Source: Bacillaceae bacterium IKA-2 (lineage in GTDB: Bacteria; Bacillota; Bacilli; Bacillales; Anaerobacillaceae). Taken from it: DNA of 64,000 nt. Made by a program: the position numbers and the translations under genes. Below the pieces are notes generated by a model. It searched no databases and was not told the DNA's origin. It worked only from the letters and a program-made list of their open reading frames with translations. Below are positions 46,552-55,679 of this stretch, in pieces (position 1 is the first letter of the stretch; each line of letters begins with the position of its first letter). The DNA is taken from the NCBI GenBank assembly GCA_031761875.1, contig CP134492.1, positions 2,356,001 to 2,420,000 of the forward strand, written 5' to 3'.

Positions 46552-48848
46552 TGACTACTACTGAAAATAAATTAAAAGAAAATAATACAAAATATGAACA
46601 ATCAACAACTTTTGAAAGTGGAAATGAAATGGCTGCAATGGCTGCCGCTCAAATTAATTATCATGTAATGGGGTACTTTCCGATTACTCCCTCAACAGAA
46701 GTTGCTCAATATTTAGACTTAATGAAGTCACAAGGTTTACATGATATTGAATTAATTGCGGCTGACGGTGAGCACGGTTCTGCTGGAATTTGCTTTGGCG
46801 CTGCTGCTGCTGGCGCTCGTGTTTTTAATGCAACAAGTGCTAATGGATTTTTATATATGATTGAGCAAATGCCACTTCAATCTGGAGTACGTTTTCCAAT
46901 GGTAATGAATTTAGTTACTCGAGCAGTAAGTGGCCCTCTAGATATTCGTGGAGATCACTCTGACCTCTACTACGCCCTTAACACTGGTTGGGTAATCTTA
47001 ACAGCTCGTACCCCACAAGCTGTTTATGACATGAATATTATTGCATTAAAACTAGCTGAACATAAAGATGTTCGTCTTCCAGTTATTGTTGCCTATGATG
47101 GATTTTTCACTTCACACCAAAAGCGAAAAGTGCAATATTTTAAAGAACGTAAGGTTGTTCAAGATTTCGTTGGTGAAGTACCAAAAGACTACCCTCGCGC
47201 ATGTGTAAAAGATAAGCCAGTCACAGTTGGCGCTCACATGAACGGTGATGACCTTATTAATAATAACTTCCAGCAATCAGAAGCTATTTATCGTGCTGGT
47301 CAAGTATTTGAAGATCTTCAAAAGGAATATGCTGAGATCTCTGGTCGCAGTTACTCAACACTAGACTTATATTGTATGGAAGATGCTGAAGTAGCCTTAT
47401 TCTTACTCAACTCTGCCGCTGAGTCTTCTAAAGATGTTGTTGATAAATTACGTGCAAGAGGAATTAAAGCTGGTGTGATCAGCCCGAACATTATTCGCCC
47501 ATTTCCTGCTGCTGAAATTCGTGAAGCCTTAAAAAACGTGAAATCATTACTGGTCGGTGAAAGAGCGGACTCTTATGGTGGTCATGGTCCTAACTTAACT
47601 CATGAAGTGAAATCTGCCCTTCAAGAAGATAAGGAAAACAAAACGATTGTACTAAGTCGTGTTTTCGGTGTTGGTGGTAAAGACTTTTATGCTGATGATG
47701 CAGAAAATTTATTCAACATGGCAATTGACGCACAAAAACTTGGTTATGCAGAAAAATCGTTTGACTACTATGGTCATGTACCAGGTAAGCCAGAAAATAA
47801 ATTAGTGCCTGTCATTGAACCAATGCACGGTGATGTCTTTAACAGCGGTTTAATTAAAGTTACACAAAATGAAGAAACAAAGAAATTAAATGTAAAAATT
47901 CCGCCACTTCGTAGTTTAACGAATAAGCCAAAGCGATTTGCTTCAGGTCACGGCGCATGCCCTGGTTGTGGGATCTTCCCTGGTTTAGAGCTATTCTTTA
48001 AAGGTATTGAAGGCGATGCAGTCATTTTACTACACACAGGTTGTGCATACGTTGTTACGACAAGCTATCCTTATAGCTCTCATAAACAAACGTTTATTCA
48101 TAACTTATTCCAAAGTGGCCCTGCTACCCTTTCCGGTACTTTAGAGGCGTTTTTAGAAATGAAACGACGCGGTGAAATTGATATTGATGACGACTACACG
48201 TTTGTGATGATTACTGGTGATGGTGGTATGGATATTGGAATGGGATCAGCTATCGGTGCTGCTCTTCGTAATCATAAAATGATCGTCCTGGAATATGATA
48301 ACGAAGGTTACATGAATACTGGCTCACAAATGTCTTACTCTACTCCACTTGGTCATATGACAAGTACAACTTCTGTGGGACAGAAGCAACAAGGAAAAGC
48401 ATTCCATCACAAAGATACGGCCCAAATTATGGCCGCTACTAATATTCCATATATTTTCACTGGATCTGAGGCTCACCCTCAAGATCTTGTTAAAAAAGCT
48501 GCTAAAGCTCAATGGTATGCTCAAAATGTCGGTATGGTTTATGGTAAAATATTAATTGCATGTCCACTAAACTGGAAAAGTGAAGAACGTCTTGGCGCAA
48601 CAATTATTCAAAAAGCCGTTGAGTCATGTTTCTTCCCTCTTTATGAAGTTGAGCAAGGTGAAACGACAATTACGTATAATCCAGAAACTAAAAATGACCG
48701 CGTTGAATTATCTGAGTGGTTAAAACTAATGGGGAAAACAAAACATATGCTAAAAGAACCAAATTCTCCTATGTTAAAAGAATTTGGAGATGAAGTTGAG
48801 CGTCGTTGGAAACGTTTAAAGGCAAAACACGAAACACCATTTATTTAA
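46551..48848 (+). CDS. 2-oxoacid:ferredoxin oxidoreductase, fused alpha-beta subunit
   Basis: Protein of 765 residues. The alpha part (about 25-430) has YPITPSTEVAQYL and the GARVFNATSANGFLYM domain-I motif. The beta part (about 455-765) binds thiamine diphosphate (ITGDGGMDIGMGSA with YDNEGYMNTGSQ). It also holds one [4Fe-4S] cluster with C470 and C473 (CPGCG), a Cys in HTGCAY and a late Cys in IACPLNW. The beta sequence around YMNTGSQ...STPLG follows the pyruvate oxidoreductase pattern, so pyruvate is the best-guess substrate; 2-oxoglutarate, another 2-oxoacid or oxalate is not excluded. Translationally coupled to the gamma-delta gene. Confidence 0.87.
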   Translation: MTTTENKLKENNTKYEQSTTFESGNEMAAMAAAQINYHVMGYFPITPSTEVAQYLDLMKSQGLHDIELIAADGEHGSAGICFGAAAAGARVFNATSANGFLYMIEQMPLQSGVRFPMVMNLVTRAVSGPLDIRGDHSDLYYALNTGWVILTARTPQAVYDMNIIALKLAEHKDVRLPVIVAYDGFFTSHQKRKVQYFKERKVVQDFVGEVPKDYPRACVKDKPVTVGAHMNGDDLINNNFQQSEAIYRAGQVFEDLQKEYAEISGRSYSTLDLYCMEDAEVALFLLNSAAESSKDVVDKLRARGIKAGVISPNIIRPFPAAEIREALKNVKSLLVGERADSYGGHGPNLTHEVKSALQEDKENKTIVLSRVFGVGGKDFYADDAENLFNMAIDAQKLGYAEKSFDYYGHVPGKPENKLVPVIEPMHGDVFNSGLIKVTQNEETKKLNVKIPPLRSLTNKPKRFASGHGACPGCGIFPGLELFFKGIEGDAVILLHTGCAYVVTTSYPYSSHKQTFIHNLFQSGPATLSGTLEAFLEMKRRGEIDIDDDYTFVMITGDGGMDIGMGSAIGAALRNHKMIVLEYDNEGYMNTGSQMSYSTPLGHMTSTTSVGQKQQGKAFHHKDTAQIMAATNIPYIFTGSEAHPQDLVKKAAKAQWYAQNVGMVYGKILIACPLNWKSEERLGATIIQKAVESCFFPLYEVEQGETTITYNPETKNDRVELSEWLKLMGKTKHMLKEPNSPMLKEFGDEVERRWKRLKAKHETPFI

Positions 48849-48863
48849 CATGATTGAGATTAA

Positions 48864-48893
48864 AGCACCGCAAAATTTTGCGGTGCTTTTTTT
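48864..48893 (+). terminator. Terminator of the oxidoreductase operon
   Basis: Perfect stem AGCACCGCAAAA/TTTTGCGGTGCT followed by seven T on the plus strand. Confidence 0.9.
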
Positions 48894-49076
48894 GTATTGA
48901 CGATCATAGATAGCTTCATAACACGACTAAACTAATCTTATATTTTTGTGTATCTTATTCAACTATCGCTTACCAGTTACCACTTTCATTTTTGGGCGCA
49001 GTTTTCGGGCACCATAACCTCATTTCACTGACCAGTCATTGTTTAAATTATGGAAATATTGCGAACTTTAAACTTC

Positions 49077-49125
49077 GTGATAAATATCACCGCTCTTACT
49101 TAATTTTTATCGTATTCTTAGTAAG
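49077..49125 (+). promoter_or_regulatory. Putative Crp/Fnr-type promoter upstream of hcp
   Basis: GTGA-TAAATA-TCAC at 49077-49090 is a perfect-arm Crp/Fnr-like palindrome (centre 49083.5). A TATTCT -10 candidate sits at 49113-49118, which puts the predicted start point (49125) exactly 41.5 bp downstream of the centre. This is the same geometry as the oxidoreductase promoter. The hcp leader would then be about 190 bases; I see no other gene or known riboswitch in 48894-49314. Confidence 0.5.
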
Positions 49126-49314
49126 TAAAGTAATAAGTAAGCTTTGTTGTTTTAGAGCTACTTATTTCAATCATAATTATATCTAAATTCTACGTAAATA
49201 ATTTAAATGCAAAACTCCCTTACAACCCTTTGTAGAATAAGTTTGAATTGAAGGTTAATTTAATTTGACGTGAAATTTAGGTATAAAGTAAAAATAAAAG
49301 GTGGAATAAATCAT

Positions 49315-50967
49315 ATGAGTATGTTTTGTTATCAATGTCAAGAAACAGCAAAGAATCAAGGATGCACGATACAAGGTGTTTGTGGCAAGACTGAAGATGT
49401 CGCAAACCTACAAGATTTACTAATTTATCTTACAAAAGGTCTTTCACAAGTACAAGGATTGGCAACGGCTAATGGTCTCGAAAATATCGAAGTAGCCGTT
49501 GTTGTTAAAGATAATTTATTTACTACAATTACAAATGCGAACTTTGATAGAGACGTAATTGTAAAGAAAATAAGCAAAACGATTGCTTTAAGAGAATCAA
49601 TCAAGGCGAAACTTGAGGCAAATGGTGTTAATTTATCGAACCTTCATGATTCAGCTGTTTGGGAAACTACTGATGTCGAAGTGATGGAGATGAAATCTTC
49701 AACAATAGGAATATTAACGATTGAAGATGAAGATGTACGTTCTTTAAAGGAACTGATCACATATGGTTTGAAAGGACTTGCCGCTTATGGCGAGCACGCT
49801 CAAAATCTGAACTACTTTGATGCCGAACTTGAAGCTTTTATGCAAAATACAATGGCAACTTTATTAGAAGAAGTATCAGTCGATGATCTCATCGCACTTA
49901 CTTTAAAAACAGGTGAGTATGGAGTTAAAGGAATGGCGTTATTAGATCAAGCAAATACTCAATCATATGGACATCCTGAAATGACAGAAGTTAATATTGG
50001 CGTTAATAATCGTCCAGGAATCCTAATCAGTGGTCATGATTTAAAAGATATGGAACGATTATTAGAACAATCAAAAGATTCAGGTGTTGATATTTATACG
50101 CATAGTGAAATGCTACCCGCACATTATTACCCTAAATTTAAAAATTATGAACACTTTGTAGGAAACTACGGGAATGCATGGTGGAAACAAGATAAAGAGT
50201 TTGCTTCATTCAACGGCCCGATATTAATGACTACAAACTGTATTGTCCCCGTCAAGGATACGTACAAAGATAGAATATTTACAACAGGTTCAACAGGATA
50301 CCCTGGAGTAACTCATATAGAATCAAATGAAATGGGTGAAAAAGACTTTAATGAAATTATTGAACTTGCTTTAACATGTCAACCACCTACTGAGATTGAA
50401 AAAGGAACAATTATCGGTGGATTTGCTCATAATCAAGTAATTCAATTAGCAGATAAAGTTGTTGATGCTGTTAAATCAGGAGCTATTAAACAGTTCTTCG
50501 TAATGGCCGGTTGTGACGGTCGAATGAAATCTAGAGATTACTATACTGATTTCGCTCAAGCGCTTCCTCAAGATACAATTATTTTGACAGCTGGTTGTGC
50601 TAAATACAGATATAATAAATTAGAATTGGGCGACATCGGTGGTATTCCAAGAGTTCTTGATGCAGGTCAGTGTAATGACTCTTATTCACTTGTTGTTGTA
50701 GCAATGAAACTCAAAGAAGTGTTTGAGTTAAATGATATTAATGAATTACCTATTTCGTACAATATCGCATGGTATGAGCAAAAAGCTGTCATTGTACTTC
50801 TTGCACTTTTACACCTCGGTGTCAAAAACATTAAATTAGGTCCAACACTTCCAGCGTTCCTATCGCCTAATGTTGCAAACGTACTTGTAAATAATTTCGG
50901 CCTCAATGGTATTAATACTGTTGAAGAAGATATTGCTGAAATGCTTCAATTAGAATTAGCTAAATAA
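49315..50967 (+). CDS. hcp: Hydroxylamine reductase / hybrid cluster protein
   Basis: Iron-sulfur protein of 550 residues that reduces nitric oxide or hydroxylamine under anaerobic, nitrosative conditions. The N-terminal cluster has spacing C-x2-C-x8-C-x5-C ([19 protein letters not shown]), the type seen in anaerobes with a [4Fe-4S] proximal cluster rather than the E. coli spacing. Hybrid-cluster ligands are in [30 protein letters not shown] and [13 protein letters not shown] 49315 is behind AAAGGTGG; the frame extends upstream, but the family start is [10 protein letters not shown]. No hcr reductase gene is adjacent. Confidence 0.95.
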   Translation: MSMFCYQCQETAKNQGCTIQGVCGKTEDVANLQDLLIYLTKGLSQVQGLATANGLENIEVAVVVKDNLFTTITNANFDRDVIVKKISKTIALRESIKAKLEANGVNLSNLHDSAVWETTDVEVMEMKSSTIGILTIEDEDVRSLKELITYGLKGLAAYGEHAQNLNYFDAELEAFMQNTMATLLEEVSVDDLIALTLKTGEYGVKGMALLDQANTQSYGHPEMTEVNIGVNNRPGILISGHDLKDMERLLEQSKDSGVDIYTHSEMLPAHYYPKFKNYEHFVGNYGNAWWKQDKEFASFNGPILMTTNCIVPVKDTYKDRIFTTGSTGYPGVTHIESNEMGEKDFNEIIELALTCQPPTEIEKGTIIGGFAHNQVIQLADKVVDAVKSGAIKQFFVMAGCDGRMKSRDYYTDFAQALPQDTIILTAGCAKYRYNKLELGDIGGIPRVLDAGQCNDSYSLVVVAMKLKEVFELNDINELPISYNIAWYEQKAVIVLLALLHLGVKNIKLGPTLPAFLSPNVANVLVNNFGLNGINTVEEDIAEMLQLELAK

Positions 50968-51001
50968 TTTTTTTCAAAAAGGTTCCCCCCTTTTTATTAT
51001 A

Positions 51002-51041
51002 AAAACGAAGGCACGCAATTACTTGCGGTTGCCTTCGTTTT
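51002..51041. terminator. Bidirectional terminator between hcp and yuiD
   Basis: Twelve-base arms AAAACGAAGGCA/TGCCTTCGTTTT with extra inner CGCAA/TTGCG pairing. It serves the convergent hcp and YuiD-type genes. Confidence 0.85.
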
Positions 51042-51058
51042 ATTTTTACGCAAATCTT

Positions 51059-51535
51059 TTATATGAAAAAAATATATTTATTCTTTCTTCGTGTTAGGTA
51101 TCCTATTAATCCAACGAAAAATCCTAAAACAGCACCACCGACTACTTCTGCTAGTTGGTGACCAATATTTTCTTTCAACCGCATTGTTTTTCGGTTATGT
51201 GATGCATCGTTATTGTCACCACTTAGTTGATCTAAACGTTTTTCCAACTCATTGACTTTAATTGCTGTTTCACCAGCATGCTTTCTAACTCCTTGAGCAT
51301 CATACATAACAATTATTCCAAAAATAAACGCAATCGCGAAATCAAGAGTACGTGAACCTAATTTTAATCCAACGTACGTTGCTAAAGCTGTTACACCTGC
51401 AGAATGAGAGCTTGGCATACCTCCAGAGGCTAAAGTTTGCTTTAAGTCGATATCCCCTGTCTGAACTCTTTTTATTGGGACTTTTAATAATTGTGCCAAA
51501 ACAATAGCAATAAGAGCTGTTATAACACCTTTCAC
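51059..51535 (-). CDS. yuiD: Divergent PAP2-family membrane protein (YuiD-like)
   Basis: Membrane protein of 158 residues, the same length as B. subtilis YuiD. It shows the divergent PAP2 motifs GGMPSSHSAGVTALATYVG (a phosphatase-like PSSH element) and DAQGVRKHAGETA. About four membrane helices are expected. Lipid phosphatase activity is possible but not shown for this branch. Start is GTG behind GGAGGGTGAG. Single-gene unit. Confidence 0.88.
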   Translation of the reverse strand: MKGVITALIAIVLAQLLKVPIKRVQTGDIDLKQTLASGGMPSSHSAGVTALATYVGLKLGSRTLDFAIAFIFGIIVMYDAQGVRKHAGETAIKVNELEKRLDQLSGDNNDASHNRKTMRLKENIGHQLAEVVGGAVLGFFVGLIGYLTRRKNKYIFFI

Positions 51536-51674
51536 TTTATCTCACCCTCCAAAAAAACAACATCATAACTATTATTTGTTTTTGCAACGACATTTATTCT
51601 TTGTTCACAGTTATCTTTAAAAACAATTTCACCATTTTAATCATAACTCGATTAGTTTTACAATCCCATAAACG

Positions 51675-51707
51675 AAAAAAAAACTCCCTACATCCTTGTA
51701 GAGAGTA
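51675..51707 (-). terminator. Terminator of the YhfH-type gene
   Basis: Ten-base arms ACTCTCTACA/TGTAGGGAGT on the minus strand (one G-U) followed by nine T. Confidence 0.85.
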
Positions 51708-51718
51708 ATATTTACTAG

Positions 51719-51856
51719 CTAATTTAGTTCTTTAATTTCACATTTTTCACAATGGTTAGTGTAACTTTCATGCATTTCATCAATTTCATCTCCACACTTA
51801 GTACACTGCTTCGGCGGTAAATTTCTAAAAAATTCTATTACAGATATTAATGACAT
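51719..51856 (-). CDS. YhfH-type small zinc-ribbon protein, 45 residues
   Basis: Tiny gene with GGGAGG nine bases before ATG 51854-51856 and a TAG stop. The product has the layout of B. subtilis YhfH: an amphipathic N-terminus (VIEFFRNLPPK), then CTKCGDEIDEMHESY and HCEKC, two CxxC knuckles that should hold one zinc. Function unknown in any species I know of. A strong terminator follows. Confidence 0.82.
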   Translation of the reverse strand: MSLISVIEFFRNLPPKQCTKCGDEIDEMHESYTNHCEKCEIKELN

Positions 51857-52033
51857 TGCTATAACCTCCCGATTTCCTAAGTTGTGTAATCCAACACATT
51901 AATTGTACTATAACAGAGATAAGAAAACAATTTATTATTAAAATGAATTTCATAATCCAGATTCTGCTCCTGCGGTTACTCATCGCAAAAACAGCTATGA
52001 AGTAACTCATGGATGTGTCTTAAAGCTAGTCAG

Positions 52034-52053
52034 AGAAAAGCACAAGGCGCCCG
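52034..52053. repeat. Dispersed repeat AGAAAAGCACAAGGCGCC, copy 1
   Basis: Shares AGAAAAGC-CAAGGCGCC with a second copy at 63466-63486. Both lie between genes next to AGCTAG-type sequence. Short repeats with this GC-rich core are, from memory, common between genes in Bacillaceae. Confidence 0.6.
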
Positions 52054-52075
52054 TCTAAATTTTATTTTTTATCAT

Positions 52076-52102
52076 CAAAAAAAGGACTGTTTTCACAGCC
52101 CT
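52076..52102 (-). terminator. cheV terminator
   Basis: Stem AGGGCTGT/ACAGTCCT (one G-U) followed by seven T on the minus strand, just past the cheV stop. Confidence 0.85.
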
Positions 52103-52107
52103 CCATC

Positions 52108-53016
52108 CTACACTAAAAATTTATCTATTGTTTCAACTAAGTTAACAATTTCAGGTTTACTAACTTGAGCATCAGCTCCAACTCGTTCCCCTTTATGAAA
52201 AAGATCTCCTGTTATTAATGAACTAAAGATGATAACTGGAATATCATTTAGTACTTTATGCTCTTTAATTCGCTTTGTTAAATTGTGCCCATCCATTTTC
52301 GGCATCTCGATATCGGTAATAATTAAATGAGGTAACTCAGAAAATGATTTTTCATTATCTCCTAGTTCTTCTAAGTGATCCCAAGCTTGTTTACCATCTT
52401 CAAAAAAATGTAAATTATTATATCCGGATTCAGATAAAGTTTCTTCTAACAACTTACGTAACATTGGTGAGTCTTCAGCAACTAGAATTTTTTTACTCGA
52501 ACGTTCCCTTGGGCCCATAGATTTTAATTGCCCTACATTAATACCTGATTCAGGACTGATTTCAACAACAATTTTCTCATAATCTAAAAGTAGAATCATC
52601 ATATCTTCCATTTTTATTACACCAATAGTCGAACCTTCTAAACCTTGAGAAAGTTTCGTTGGCTTTTCAATTTGCTCCCAAGAAATTCTGTGAATTCGAG
52701 TTACAGTATGAACATGAAAAGCAACCTTCATTTTATTTAGCTCAGCAACAATTAGCTTATCTTGCACTGGGTTCTCAGAAGGAGAGAAACCAATAACGTT
52801 TGCTAAATCTACAACTGGGATGATTTCGTCACGTAATCTAATAATCCCCTCAACACTTGGATGACCATTTGGCATTTTCGTAACTGGGACTGGATTAATA
52901 ATTTCCCGTACTTTCATGACATTAATCCCAAAAACTCCTTCACCTATAGTAAAAACAATAACTTCAACTTCATTTGTACCACTTTCTAATAAAATCCCTT
53001 TTTGTTCAGTAGCCAT
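52108..53016 (-). CDS. cheV: Chemotaxis coupling protein CheV
   Basis: Adaptor of 302 residues that couples chemoreceptors to CheA and tunes adaptation. Residues about 15-150 are a CheW domain (VFTIGEGVFGINVMKVREII, RDEIIPVVDLANVIG). Residues about 178-302 are a receiver domain with VAEDSPM, phospho-Asp in IITDIEMPKMDGH, Ser in IFSSL and Lys in VSKPEI. The order and length match B. subtilis CheV. ATG behind AAGGAGG. It implies a motile host. Single-gene unit with a terminator. Confidence 0.94.
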   Translation of the reverse strand: MATEQKGILLESGTNEVEVIVFTIGEGVFGINVMKVREIINPVPVTKMPNGHPSVEGIIRLRDEIIPVVDLANVIGFSPSENPVQDKLIVAELNKMKVAFHVHTVTRIHRISWEQIEKPTKLSQGLEGSTIGVIKMEDMMILLLDYEKIVVEISPESGINVGQLKSMGPRERSSKKILVAEDSPMLRKLLEETLSESGYNNLHFFEDGKQAWDHLEELGDNEKSFSELPHLIITDIEMPKMDGHNLTKRIKEHKVLNDIPVIIFSSLITGDLFHKGERVGADAQVSKPEIVNLVETIDKFLV

Positions 53017-53143
53017 AACCTATTTTCCTCCTTCATTCATTAAACATTTCTTTATTTAAACGGTTATTGTTTTTATATATTGAGATTTCCCCTATGTATA
53101 AGTTACCACTTTTTTACTGATTATTATAAATATAAATCAGTGT

Positions 53144-54394
53144 TTAGACAAGCAAGTTAAAGAGGTTTTTATCTTTATTCACTTCGATATATTCGATGTC
53201 ATGTGTTTTCATACGAGTAAGCAGATCTTCAAAGTCTTCACTTCTTTTAAGCTCAATGCCTACTAGAGCTGGACCGTTATCTTTGTTATTTTTTTTCGTA
53301 TATTCAAAACGAATAATATCATCATCAGGACCCAATACTTCATCTAAAAATTCTCGTAACGCACCAGCACGCTGTGGAAAAGTGATAATAAAGTGATGTT
53401 GCAGTCCTTCATAGATAAGTGAGCGTGCTTTTATTTCTTGCATTCGTCCAATGTCATTGTTTCCACCACTAATGACACAAACAATATTTTTTCCTTTAAT
53501 CTCTTCTTGATAAAATTCCAGCGCCGATATTGGTAAAGCACCCGCTGGCTCTGCAACAATCGCATTTTCATTGTAAAGCTCTAAAATCGTTGTACATACT
53601 TTTCCTTCTGGAACAAGAACGATATCATCGATTAACGATTGACAAATTAAAAATGGCAACTCACCAACTTTTTTAACTGCAGCACCATCAACAAATTTAT
53701 TAATTTTATCTAAAATTACAACTTCATTTTTTTCCAAAGATGTCTTCATTGCCGGAGCACCTTCTGGTTCAACACCAATGATTTTTGTCATCGGGCTTAC
53801 TCCTTTAACATAAGTACCAACACCTGATGTAAGTCCACCACCGCCAATCGACATTAACAAATAATCAATAGGGCCATCCATATCTTCCATAATTTCCATG
53901 CCTATCGTTCCTTGACCAGCAATAATTCGCCGATCATCAAAGGGATGAATAAACGTTTTCTTATTACTTGTGCAATACTCTATCGCCTCACTATACGCAT
54001 CATCAAAAGTATCGCCAATTAATACAACTTCGACAAACTCGGCACCGAAGCGTTTCACTTGAGTTACCTTCTGTCTCGATGTCGTCTTGGGCATAAAAAT
54101 TTTACCAAATATTTTTAAATGTTTACAGGCATACGCGACTCCTTGGGCATGATTTCCCGCACTTGCACAAACAACCCCGGTATTAAGCCCTTCTTTTGCT
54201 AAACTGTGAATTAAATAATACGCTCCACGAATTTTAAATGAGCGCACGATTTGTAAATCTTCTCTTTTTAAAAATACATTACATTGATACCGTTCAGATA
54301 AGATATGGTTATATTGTAATGGCGTATGTATAACAACGTCTTTTAAGCTATGATGTGCAATCATGATATCTTCAATTTTTACTTTACTAGTCAT
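53144..54394 (-). CDS. ilvA: Threonine ammonia-lyase IlvA
   Basis: PLP enzyme of 416 residues that deaminates threonine to 2-oxobutanoate, the first step of isoleucine synthesis. K54 in SFKIRGAYY carries the cofactor and the glycine loop is SIGGGGLTSG. A single C-terminal ACT-like regulatory domain (about 330-416, HHFIITFPQRAGALREFLDE) gives the short Bacillus-type form. ATG behind AAAGAAAGG. No ilv or leu genes adjoin. The C-terminal domain argues for the biosynthetic, isoleucine-controlled form rather than the catabolic enzyme. Confidence 0.93.
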   Translation of the reverse strand: MTSKVKIEDIMIAHHSLKDVVIHTPLQYNHILSERYQCNVFLKREDLQIVRSFKIRGAYYLIHSLAKEGLNTGVVCASAGNHAQGVAYACKHLKIFGKIFMPKTTSRQKVTQVKRFGAEFVEVVLIGDTFDDAYSEAIEYCTSNKKTFIHPFDDRRIIAGQGTIGMEIMEDMDGPIDYLLMSIGGGGLTSGVGTYVKGVSPMTKIIGVEPEGAPAMKTSLEKNEVVILDKINKFVDGAAVKKVGELPFLICQSLIDDIVLVPEGKVCTTILELYNENAIVAEPAGALPISALEFYQEEIKGKNIVCVISGGNNDIGRMQEIKARSLIYEGLQHHFIITFPQRAGALREFLDEVLGPDDDIIRFEYTKKNNKDNGPALVGIELKRSEDFEDLLTRMKTHDIEYIEVNKDKNLFNLLV

Positions 54395-54564
54395 AATAAT
54401 CCTTTCTTTTTGCTATTGTTTGATAAAATAATTATAGCATGTTTTCCAATATTAAAATCGGTGAACTAAAATCATTTACGAATTTTATGTAAAAAATATT
54501 TGAAATAGTTAGATCATTTATTGATATTCAAAGCATTTACTCCTATAATAATAAGTATTAATAC

Positions 54565-54595
54565 TATAATATAGCTATGGAACTATGTACATAGT
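54565..54595 (+). promoter_or_regulatory. -10 box and 14-bp palindrome before the small secreted protein
   Basis: TATAAT at 54565-54570 is followed by the perfect palindrome ACTATGTACATAGT at 54582-54595, which would lie about 5-18 bases after the start point. That is a usual place for a repressor site. No good -35 was found at 17 bp. Confidence 0.4.
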
Positions 54596-54621
54596 ATCAA
54601 AATTAGGAGGAGATAAATCTC

Positions 54622-54795
54622 ATGAAAAAAACATTTGTACTTTTTACTACTTTATTTGCTTTTTTAACAATATTTGCTACAACCGTTTCCGCTGCTGGAG
54701 GCGCTAGTGATGCTGCTTATCAGGGCCCTTTAGTTTTATTATCTTTCCTAACTCTTGCTATCTTTATTTTCTTACCATTTAAAGATCATAATTAA
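54622..54795 (+). CDS. Small secreted or membrane protein, 57 residues
   Basis: Gene with AGGAGGAG before ATG 54622 and stop TAA at 54793-54795. The product starts with a signal-peptide-like helix (MKKTFVLFTTLFAFLTIFA, ending TVSAAGG, a good signal peptidase I site). A short polar stretch (ASDAAYQGP) and a second hydrophobic helix (LVLLSFLTLAIFIFLPF) follow. It is either cleaved and anchored by the second helix or a two-helix membrane protein. No family recognised. A strong bidirectional terminator follows. Confidence 0.75.
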   Translation: MKKTFVLFTTLFAFLTIFATTVSAAGGASDAAYQGPLVLLSFLTLAIFIFLPFKDHN

Positions 54796-54821
54796 TTACT
54801 AGTTAATAGCTGTATTTCCTC

Positions 54822-54868
54822 AAAAAGAAGGCGTTTACCACAATACGTATGGTAGAAGCCTTCTTTTT
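54822..54868. terminator. Bidirectional terminator
   Basis: Arms AAAAAGAAGGC/GCCTTCTTTTT plus inner TACCA/GGTA pairing, between the convergent small secreted protein and ABC permease genes. Confidence 0.85.
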
Positions 54869-54875
54869 CTTGTTA

Positions 54876-55679
54876 TTATGCCTCAACTTTATGATCTAAT
54901 AACCAAGCTGAAGCATATAAAATAGCGATAATTACTAGTAAGTTAACTAGTGTTGAGCCGAAATAAAGAACTACTTCGTTCATTGTCTCAATGTCCATGG
55001 TTGGCGAACCATTCATTGAATCAAATTCAACAAAAAAAGCATTTATTAACTCTTTCTCGCTTAAAATGGCTCCCCATTCGGTTACAGCTTTATAAATAGC
55101 TGTTTCTTGAAAACTAGACCATAACCAGTTGGCAACAGCGACTATAACTATACCCAATAGCCAGCCCCATTTTCGAATTGATTTTGCCATCATATAAATA
55201 AATGTCGAAAAAGCGCCTAATTGTAGTGCACCAATCAGTACTACAAAAAAGAGAACCCACCAAAATGATTGAAATTGTTCTACAATAAATGCTGGTATTG
55301 TCGGATCTGCAACGTTACCAACACTGCGCTTTAATAGAAAGTAAACAATCACAAATGTACCACTTAATGAGATGAAAAGTTGACTCATTGCCGCAACAAA
55401 TTTAGCAGTAAGTAATTGAAAGCCACTACTCGGGATATTTAACCAAAAAATTGACGTTTTTTGCTTCCATTCCTGTCTTAAAGAATCTAACATTGCAAAA
55501 AACAGATAAAGAAAGTGTACGACAATCAATATCGGGATGATCGGTATTAAGAAAAGTGGATTGTACCTTTCTCCTAGTACCAATAATATGATTGCCACTA
55601 TAAATAAGCCACCAATATTTATGAGAAACTTGTGTTTTGTTAACCGTAGTTCTTTGACATATAAACTCCACCAACTCAC
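54876..55679 (-). CDS. ABC transporter permease (second GntR-linked system)
   Basis: ABC-2 type membrane protein of 267 residues with about six helices (ILVVHFLYLFFAMLDSLRQEW early, LVNLLVIIAILYASAWLLDHK at the end). It pairs with the ATPase upstream: its GTG start overlaps the ATPase TGA by four bases (GTGA). In Bacillus, comparable GntR-ATPase-permease operons (ytr/yhc type) respond to cell-wall antibiotics or stationary phase. Substrate unknown. Confidence 0.8.
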   Translation of the reverse strand: MSWWSLYVKELRLTKHKFLINIGGLFIVAIILLVLGERYNPLFLIPIIPILIVVHFLYLFFAMLDSLRQEWKQKTSIFWLNIPSSGFQLLTAKFVAAMSQLFISLSGTFVIVYFLLKRSVGNVADPTIPAFIVEQFQSFWWVLFFVVLIGALQLGAFSTFIYMMAKSIRKWGWLLGIVIVAVANWLWSSFQETAIYKAVTEWGAILSEKELINAFFVEFDSMNGSPTMDIETMNEVVLYFGSTLVNLLVIIAILYASAWLLDHKVEA

